DNA from: Plotosus lineatus | Lineage: Eukaryota; Chordata; Actinopteri; Siluriformes; Plotosidae | Reading direction: 5' to 3' | DNA: 64,000 nt | Assembly (NCBI GenBank): GCA_024760905.1 | Contig: CM045731.1 | Span: 48,208,001 to 48,272,000, forward strand | Shown here: piece after piece, positions 1-64,000 of the stretch | Numbering within the stretch: the first letter of the stretch is position 1 | How the letters are laid out: the number at the start of each line of letters is the position of its first letter | Program-made: the position numbers and the translations under genes | Notes under the pieces: model-generated | Databases searched by the model: none | What the model was told of the DNA's origin: nothing | Seen by the model: only the letters and a program-made list of their open reading frames with translations

Positions 1-125
1 CCTGAGGAGACACTGGAAAACATGCAAACTACACACAGAAACGTAGAAACAACTCTGGGATTCAAACCGAGGACCTGCTTGCTGTGAGGCAGATGTGCTA
101 AATGCTACACTGCCGTGATGTCTAC
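1..125 (-). repeat. V-SINE-like fragment cut by the window edge
   Basis: Minus-strand head of the abundant tRNA-derived SINE: the reverse complement shows the GCCTCACAGCAAG and TTTGCATGTT signatures shared with more than 25 copies in this window. Confidence 0.75.
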
Positions 126-260
126 AAAAACATACACAAGGAAGTGATCTGGTGACGAAGGGGAGGTGGGACTATGATTGGCCGAATCAGTGAAAAAGTT
201 GAGGTACGGTAATTGGTTAAAATTGAAAGGATTGGTTGAATTTGAGTGAATGGATTTGTT

Positions 261-738
261 TGTGACACCCCGCATTCCTGGAGGGATGGATCAAATTCAT
301 ATTTGTTATGGTCTGTGTTTGGGGAGACTTTGAATGTGGCGGCTCTTCTAACTCTGTTTCTCCACAGTACTGCAGGCTCCAGCGGAGGGGCTTGGCCGAC
401 CTACATGTGCTAATTGCAGTGCGCACACTTGATCCCACTCCCTAATCTACTACGCTATAAAGACAAGCAGCGTGTTCACCTCGGTGCCAGAAGATTGTCT
501 CGCATCATGTCTCTGCTTCCTTGTGTTCTCTCTGGCTCCTGGTTCCAGCTCCGCACTTTACCAGTTACCCGCGCGTTAGTTCCCAGTGCTGAATGTTTAT
601 TGTGTTTCTCTTCGTCACCAGTCGTTACCATGCTTGCCTCCTGCTTGAGTGCTTCCCCTTTGAGTAATAAATCGACTCTGCGTCACCTCACACTGTCTCC
701 TGCATTTCTGGGTCCGGATGAAAGTTCAGTACATAACA
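261..738 (+). mobile_element. Probable solo LTR of a Gypsy-like retrotransposon
   Basis: The segment starts TGTGACACCC and ends ACATAACA (TG...CA). It has a TATA-like GCTATAAAGAC near 452, then AATAAA near 667, in LTR order. It is flanked by TTGTT before and ATGTT after, a possible 5-bp duplication with one mismatch. The open frame at 414-779 crosses its end and is not thought to be a gene. No internal retroelement coding sequence is present. Confidence 0.45.
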
Positions 739-858
739 ATGTTGCCCACCCCAAAGAAGTCCCACATTCTAATATTTAGTTGAACCTCATTTATCTTTGA
801 TTACAAACTATAATCTGAAAACTTAAGATACAATGGTTTGGTTCATGTTTATTGAATT

Positions 859-1215
859 GTCTGTCTTCCTTTCGGCTTTTTCCCTTTTACTCGGGAGTCG
901 CCACAGCGAATCATCTGATTCGCACATTTGATTTTGGCAGAGGTTTTTACGTCGGATGCCCTTCCTGTCACAACCCTTTTTAGCAAGGGACAGAAACACA
1001 CTGACGACTTTGCAGCTACTCTTTACGAAAGTCAGCAATGGTTCTTTTGCATGCCTCACACCATAGACAGTGAGAGACATGGCCTGCCTTTGATAACCCA
1101 GTTAGCCGCACTGGGGGGGGGGGGGCAATGACAACCTTGTGGAGAGTGGGACTCGAACCCCCAACCTTTGGATCAGCAATCCAGCACCCTATACCACTAG
1201 ACCACCACTGGCCCC
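859..1215 (-). mobile_element. Composite SINE with tail T1 (RTE-type tail), full length
   Basis: The tRNA-like head is at the right end (A-box region GTGGTCTAGTGGTATAGG, B box GGTTCGAGTCC, minus strand), and the left-end tail matches the 3' end of the RTE LINE. A perfect 21-bp target-site duplication flanks it at 838-858 and 1216-1236. It contains the variable internal G/C run. Confidence 0.92.
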
Positions 1216-1236
1216 TTGGTTCATGTTTATTGAATT

Positions 1237-2484
1237 AATGACTGAAAAACTGAACCACTCAATAAAGTCTTCTCAAGCACATCCCAAAGACTTTCAGTGG
1301 GACTCTGGGCTGTCAATATATGTGTGAAAATGTTTCTTCATTCTTCCTGAAATAGTTTTTCACTATTCGAGCAACAATTTTACCTCTGTATCATCAAGGA
1401 AAAAAAAGTCCATCACTATGATAACCTCATTCAGTACATCAAAATCATCGGCTGGATTCATTTTATTGCAAAATTAATGTTGCTGAGCCTCAACCTGACA
1501 GTACCATGGAGAGTTCCAAATGTAATCAAGGCTAAAGGTGCTCCAGCAAAATATTAGAGTGTGTGGCAGGTTTTTTGGCAGGACAGTGTATGCATTATTA
1601 AAATCATATCTCGAGTTACAAGATACTTAATTTAGGAACAGAACACACACAATAACACATAAATCAAAACTGGGAGTTGGTCGTCAGACATTTCTTGTCC
1701 TGATCTAAGGCCAAAGCTTCAGTCCTGTACACAGTGAAGAAGTAAAACATTTGAGCACTCAGGGGAACCTGGGTCAGGCAGACTGTCACTGATAATGCAG
1801 GAGTCACTGCACTACACTCCCATCATTCCCTATATCTATATTTCTCCTGTCATTCTCCCTAATCGTGTACGGTCCAACCAGTAGCCTGGTCCTTTCTTGC
1901 TCTCGAACTCTGCCTCTTTCTTAGTCACTGGCAGACTTGAGTCACGTCCCATTTATTTGTGATGGGGACCAAAATTTGGACTGTAATTGTAGAACTAAAG
2001 CAATTCCTTTCCCTGGCTCCGGACTCACCACTCACCACTGTCTCACTCTCAGAAGCCCAAATTCTCACAGAAGACCAATAACACTTTTAGAGATGATGGA
2101 TAGTCTTGGAGAAAATTGGGACAGTTGGGGAAAAGTGTACATTTTAGACTGTGTAAAAAGACTCTGTTTATCTTTCTAGGAGCATATAGCGAGAAAGTGT
2201 AGTGTAGCAATGAAGATCTGATCAGCACCGTTCCGCAGTAGACCAGGTAATGTTTCAATGCTGCTGTGATAAGGAATAATAGCCGAACTATCTTGTTAAC
2301 AATCTTGTAGAAGCAACAGCCCTGATTTAGCATTTTAACATATTCATGAATCCACTGCGATGTCAAAACCATCTTGATTCATTCAAACAAAAACAACATT
2401 CATTCATTCACCACTGATCTCTCGAGTAAAGACCAAGCCAAACTAAAGAAGAAAAAAAAACACCAATTCATTAATTTAGTCATT
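1237..2484. other. Intergenic/3' flanking stretch without recognised features
   Basis: No gene, exon or strong repeat signature was found. It lies downstream of the last FH2 exon in gene sense, so it is intron or 3' region of the formin gene. Confidence 0.5.
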
Positions 2485-2824
<340 letters not shown>

Positions 2825-3029
2825 CACAGTGTTGTATTGGTTAGCACATCCACCTCACAGCAAGACCGTCCTGGGTTCAAGTCCCGGACTCAGGTGTTTC
2901 CAGAGCAGTTTGCATGTTCTCCCTGCACTTGTGTGGGTTTCTCTGGTTTCTCTTGATAATCTACTTTCCACCCACAGACCTAAGACATGCAATCAAATTG
3001 CTCCTAGGCATGAGTGTGAGTGCAAATTG

Positions 3030-3104
<75 letters not shown>

Positions 3105-3215
3105 GACAATGCAATGGACTGGCAAGCTGTTCAGGGTGTTACCTAGTCTTTGCCTGATGTCAGCTGAGATCCAGAGCATACCGAGCCCGTAATAGGAGTA
3201 AGTGGTTTGGCAGAC
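2825..3215 (+). repeat. V-SINE-like copy (+) with a (GT)n array
   Basis: The head has GGTTAGCACATCCACCTCAC, then CCTGGGTTCAAGTCCC, the central TTTGCATGTTCTCCC, a GT array at 3030-3103, and the 3' module from GACAATGCAATGGACTGG. Confidence 0.8.
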
Positions 3216-3365
3216 GAGCAGATAAGCGCAGTTAGCCTAATGTGCGCAGGTCTTTAGACTATGGGAGGAAAACTCACACAGGCACAAGGAGAATATGCAA
3301 ACTTCACACAGAATTGCCCTCGCCGAGCCCAGGACTTGAACTACACCACTTTGCCACGCCGTCAG
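3216..3365 (-). repeat. V-SINE-like head fragment (-)
   Basis: Reverse-strand central domain and head (TATGCAAACTTCACACAG) form the third member of a divergent cluster of three. Confidence 0.65.
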
Positions 3366-3603
3366 CAAAGAAATAGTAATAAAAAATAAATAAGCATGGT
3401 TACAGTGATTATAAATTATAACTATATTAAACTATAAACACAATCAAATATAAAGAAAGAAAGTGAGTCACTAATAAAAGAATGGACACTCCAGTCTGTT
3501 TACGTAAATTATTCGAAGCCATCAACTCCAAACAGCAGATCTAAGGATGTACATCACAGCAGCTCTTAGCTGGTGACAGTAAGTCAGAGGGGAGTAAAGT
3601 AAC

Positions 3604-60608
<57,005 letters not shown>

Positions 60609-60892
60609 CTAGAGAGAGCAGAAATATTTCCATGTTAGAGGTATACATGAAGCAATTTTAAATATTTATCTGGGAATAGATACCAGATACCACACTGCAT
60701 CTATCTTGGTTTGTTTCTGTTTACTGCTCTAAATATTTGTTGGCTAATCCTTAATGTGTATGTTTGTTTTGTTTTTCCTAATGAACCAATTCAAACCTTG
60801 ACCAGTTCGTTAGACCATCACAGAGCTAACAGGCACACAACCATTCACACTCACACTCACATCTAAGGGCAACTGAGAATATCCGGCTAGCC

Positions 60893-61840
60893 CAGTGTTT
60901 CTCAAATAGTGCCCCCCCTCCAAAAAAAGCCCCTATGATGCCAGAGGGAGTGCGTATGACCCTGGGGAACATGCTTTTCTGGAATTCTGTACAAGAATTA
61001 AGTGTAATTGCACCTCCGCTCCACTAGTTGGCAGTGGCGCTCTCTTTGTCGTGCTACGGTGTAGTGGTTGTTCACACGAGCAAACGATCTAAAGTGCAGT
61101 AAACAACCCCTCAAGAAACAATATGGTAAATTTTCAAATAGAAACGAAGAGGAAGGTGGACAAAGATGGAGATATTAAGACACAAATAAGTTGAATGAGT
61201 TTAAATAGAGGGGCGGTGGTGGTCTAGTGGTATAAGGCGCCGGATCGCTGATCCAAAGGTTGGGGGTTTGAGTCCCACTCTCCACAAGGTTGTCACTGTC
61301 CCCCCCAGGGCAGCTAACTGGGTTATCATAGGCCGGCCACGTCTCTCACTGTCTATGGTGTGAGGCATGTAAAAGAACCATTGCTGACTTTCCACAAGAG
61401 TAGCTGCAAAGCCGTCAGCGTGTTTCCGCCCTGTGATGGCCTGGCGAGCTGTCCAGAGTGTACTCTGCCCTCGCCCTGAGTTGGCTGGGATGGGCACCAG
61501 CCTCCCCCGCGACCCTAATTAGGATGAAGCGGTTACAAAAAATGAACTGATGAGTTTAAATAGGGATGTGTTTTTTTATTTCAGGAACATTGGTGCACTT
61601 TAAATCTTTTCTATTGCAGATTAAAAAGCAATGTTAATGAAGTTTTTCTTTATTGTAAGTTGAACTCTATTTATTTCTTTTTTGTTTCTAATGTTAATAA
61701 AGATACAATGTTATACAGAGGTGTACGAACAACAATTTTATAGACAAGTACTGTAATAGTCGCTCGCGGTGCGGTAAGGGGGTGTGAAATGTTTTTTTCT
61801 TACTAGGGGGGGCGCCACAGTACATAATTCAGAAGCACTG
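60893..61840. mobile_element. hAT-like DNA transposon, itself carrying a SINE
   Basis: Ends CAGTGTTTCTCAAATAG and, inverted, CAGTGCTTCTGAATTATG. The 8-bp flanks are GGCTAGCC and AGCTAGCC (7/8). The interior has GTGCCCCCCC and a mirrored GGGGGGGCGCC near the ends, and a T2 SINE at 61209-61550. Confidence 0.85.
61209..61550 (+). mobile_element. Composite SINE with tail T2 (+), nested in the hAT element
   Basis: A perfect 13-bp duplication TGAGTTTAAATAG lies at 61196-61208 and 61551-61563. Very intact copy. Confidence 0.94.
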
Positions 61841-61999
61841 AGCTAGCCTAATGCCCATGTCTTTGTACTGAGGGCGGAAATCAGGGAACACCGACACAAG
61901 CTCTTGGAAAACGTGCAAACTCCACACAGAAGACACCTAAACCTGAGACTTGAATCTCGAACCTTCTTGTGAGGCGGATGTGCTAATCACTACTCGACT

Positions 62000-62275
62000 A
62001 TACTTACTCATTAATCCACTTGGATCTGGAGCAGTGCATATTGCCCCACCTTGTGTTTTCTGCCTTGTCATGGTGGTGGTGGAGTCTGTGTGTCTCCCAG
62101 ACCCTGAAAGGGCTATACTAGACGGCCCCTTAAAGGCTCCTGTTCGGCCCAACCAAGCTGGGCAGGTTTCAGGAAAATATCCAGATGAATTGACAACACC
62201 TGCTCCTCCAGGTTGGGGGTTGGACATGGTGCAAACTACTCCATCCCATAAAAATTCCATCTAGTTACACAAAGT
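62000..62275 (+). repeat. Unclassified repeat-like segment
   Basis: Open reading with Pro-rich ending (LTTPAPPGWGLDMVQTTP). It looks like fish LINE leader sequence but could not be assigned. Confidence 0.3.
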
Positions 62276-62511
62276 CCACCATGCTGTCTGTTATTTAATA
62301 TATGCCAATTATAGTTTGGACTGTATGTAGTTTTCGATAATTGCTGCATCTAAAAAAAAATGTCTTTCACTTTTACCACTTTTTAAGCCTGTATTTGTAT
62401 TTATAAATTTAGAAATTATTATTAATTAATTCTAAATAATCTATCCATATTTGATTACATTCCTACAGCATATATTAGTAAAATTTATGACAGGTATAAT
62501 TAAAATTATCT
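62276..62511. other. AT-rich stretch, unrecognised
   Basis: Nothing recognised. Confidence 0.4.
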
Positions 62512-62868
62512 TCTTTTCCTGTTGGCTTTTTTGCCTTTTCCAGGGGTCGCCACAGCGTCGCGTGTTTGATTTGACATAGGTTTTCATGTCGGATGCCCTT
62601 CCTGATACAACCCGTTAGCAAGGGGCAGAAACACGCTGACGGTTATACAGCTACTCTTTACGAAAGTCAGCAATGGTTCTTTTACATGAACCTCTCACCA
62701 TCAACAGTGAGAGTCATGGCCAGCCTTTGATAACCCAGTTAGCTGTACTGGATGGGGGGGGGGGGGGGGGTGTGCGCGCAGTGACAACCCTGTGGAAAGT
62801 GGGACTCAAACCCCCAACCTTAGGATCAGCAATCTAGCACCTTTCACCACCAGGCCACCACTGCCCCA
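62512..62868 (-). mobile_element. Composite SINE with tail T1 (-)
   Basis: T1 end at left (GGGGTCGCCACAGCG), expanded G run at about 62754-62770, head at right. Confidence 0.88.
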
Positions 62869-62869
62869 C

Positions 62870-63202
62870 AGGTAACCACTTTATCCTCATAAGGGTAGCA
62901 AGGAGGCTGGTGCCCATCTCAGCTGACTCCAGGCAAGGGCAGAGTACACCCTGGACAGCTTGCCAGGCCATTGCAGTGCAGAAACACGCTAACGGCGTTG
63001 CAGCTACTCTTGTCGAAAGTCAGCAATGGTTCTTTTACATGAACCTCTCACCATAGACAGTGAGAGACATGGCCAGCCTTTGATAACCCAGTTAGCTGCA
63101 CTGGAGGGGGGGGGCAGTGACAACCCTGTGGAGAGTTGGACTCGACCCCGCAACCTTAGGATCAGCATTCTAGCACCTTTTACCACCAGGCCGCCACTGC
63201 GC
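62870..63202 (-). mobile_element. Composite SINE with tail T2 (-), adjoining a T1 copy
   Basis: Starts GGTAACCACTTTATCCTC directly after the T1 head; full body and head at right (CACCAGGCCGCCACTGC). Confidence 0.88.
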
Positions 63203-63399
63203 ACATAATAATGTCTGTCAACTTTCCTCATTTATGACATGTTTGTGTTTTGTAGGTGTAAATGTTTATATAAATATGATATAAGATGAACCAGTATAGC
63301 AATTGTCATATAACCGGTTCTTATCCTAATCCTAAAGATCCCTACATTAAATTAGGTTGCTATCATGGAGTGCCTCCACCAGATACTCAATATATCAAT

Positions 63400-63597
63400 A
63401 TATGGGTCAACCGTAGCCTAATGCTTAGAGAAGCGGTTTTGGGGCTGAAAGTTTACTGGTTCAATTCCCGAGTGCGGCGGTGGGGGGGAAAGAGTAGCAC
63501 CTTCTCTTCCTCCATATAAATGGCTGAAGTGCCCTTGAGCAAGGCACCTAGCCCCCCCACTGCTCTCTGAGTGCCCCCAATATGAGTGGCAGCCCAC

Positions 63598-63644
<47 letters not shown>

Positions 63645-63690
63645 CACTTCGGAAAGGTTAAACGCAAAGAAAATATTTCCCTTTTACAGG
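63400..63690 (+). repeat. tRNA-derived SINE-E (+) with (GT)n
   Basis: tRNA-like head (CCGTAGCCTAATGCTTAGAG, CTGGTTCAATTCCCG), the widespread fish SINE words GAAGTGCCCTTGAGCAAGGC, then GT array 63601-63641 and GGTTAAACGCAAAG. Confidence 0.72.
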
Positions 63691-64000
63691 ATTAATAAAG
63701 CAAATAAAAAATTAAAACTTGACATAATTATAGCAAATCACCTTCAAAATGTAATATTTTTTTACTTGTACGATGCACAACTCTTGAGAGAAATTCCGTA
63801 CAAATCCGTGTATCATTTATTTGATCATCTTGCACACAAACAAACAAACAAACAATCTATTAAAACAATGCATGAAATCATCATTCCCTTGTGGTGAGAG
63901 TATTAGCTGGATAGCTTACAAGAGGCCGTGTCCGGGAGAGGGACACACTGGAATGGAGACCGTTTTTTTTTGGTCGGATTGGTCTTTCCAAGATCAGAAA
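63691..64000. other. Unrecognised sequence with an (AAAC)n stretch near 63835-63853
   Basis: Nothing recognised as coding; a poly-T run lies near 63963. Confidence 0.45.

Larger units (their letters stand above)
60775..61990 (-). repeat. V-SINE-like copy (-) split by a hAT element
   Basis: 3' part up to 60892 (ACCATTCACACTCACACTC, GGCTAGCC), resuming at 61841 (AGCTAGCCTAATGCCCATG) through the head near 61985. Confidence 0.82.

Noticed and set aside
414..779. 121-residue plus-strand frame
   Set aside because: Lies within and across the end of the LTR-like segment; no domain recognised.
1139..1210. tRNA-like segments with A and B boxes (here and in each SINE head)
   Set aside because: They are SINE heads: repeated many times, continuing into SINE bodies, and with mismatched anticodon stems; not functional tRNA genes.

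Overview
This is vertebrate, and by repeat content teleost fish, genomic DNA. It has long introns, thousands of bases of non-coding sequence, many tRNA-derived SINEs with a V-SINE-like central domain, Rex3/RTE-type and L2-like LINE fragments, hAT and Tigger-like DNA transposons, and many CA/GT, AT and GAA microsatellites. No bacterial-style operon, CRISPR array or rRNA gene is visible. The species cannot be named from the sequence alone.

One host gene is supported. It runs on the minus strand across almost the whole window (about 60.6 kb down to 3.6 kb) and both ends lie outside. Eleven exons can be placed with GT-AG borders and matching intron phases, plus a probable twelfth. In transcription order they encode a pleckstrin-homology (PH) domain (exons at 60457-60608, 55919-56113 and the start of 53236-53773), a short proline-rich FH1 segment (53236-53773) and an FH2 actin-nucleation domain (53236 down to about 3604). 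PH followed by FH1-FH2 is the layout of the PH-domain-containing formins (PHCF), a formin class reported as lost in humans.

The introns are densely filled with repeats. A composite SINE family shares one tRNA-like head but carries alternative tails. Tail T1 matches the 3' end of the RTE LINE found here (20.6-23.4 kb and 5'-truncated copies), tail T2 matches the 3' end of a V-SINE-like family, and one copy has a third tail ending in GAT repeats. Many copies keep clear target-site duplications of 8-21 bp, so their borders are firm. Other elements are a 5'-truncated L2-like LINE (12.2-14.8 kb) with a nested 3' copy at 39.6 kb, a second RTE with an internal deletion (35.8-37.1 kb), a Rex3-like 3' fragment (45.5-46.0 kb), two Tigger/pogo-like copies (27.3 and 32.3 kb), two hAT-like elements with 8-bp duplications (54.4-55.6 and 60.9-61.8 kb) and a probable solo LTR (0.26-0.74 kb). 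Several are nested two or three deep.

Region by region: 0-3.8 kb repeats and the last FH2 exons; 3.9-8.3 kb RTE fragment, SINEs and FH2 exons J and I; 8.3-15.4 kb CA array, SINEs and L2-like LINE; 15.4-24.5 kb exon H, SINEs, full RTE and exon G; 24.5-34.5 kb exon F, Tigger copies and exon E; 34.5-51.3 kb the largest intron (16.8 kb) with RTE-b, Rex3 and SINEs; 51.3-60.6 kb exons D, C, B and A; 60.6-64 kb hAT and SINEs upstream of exon A.
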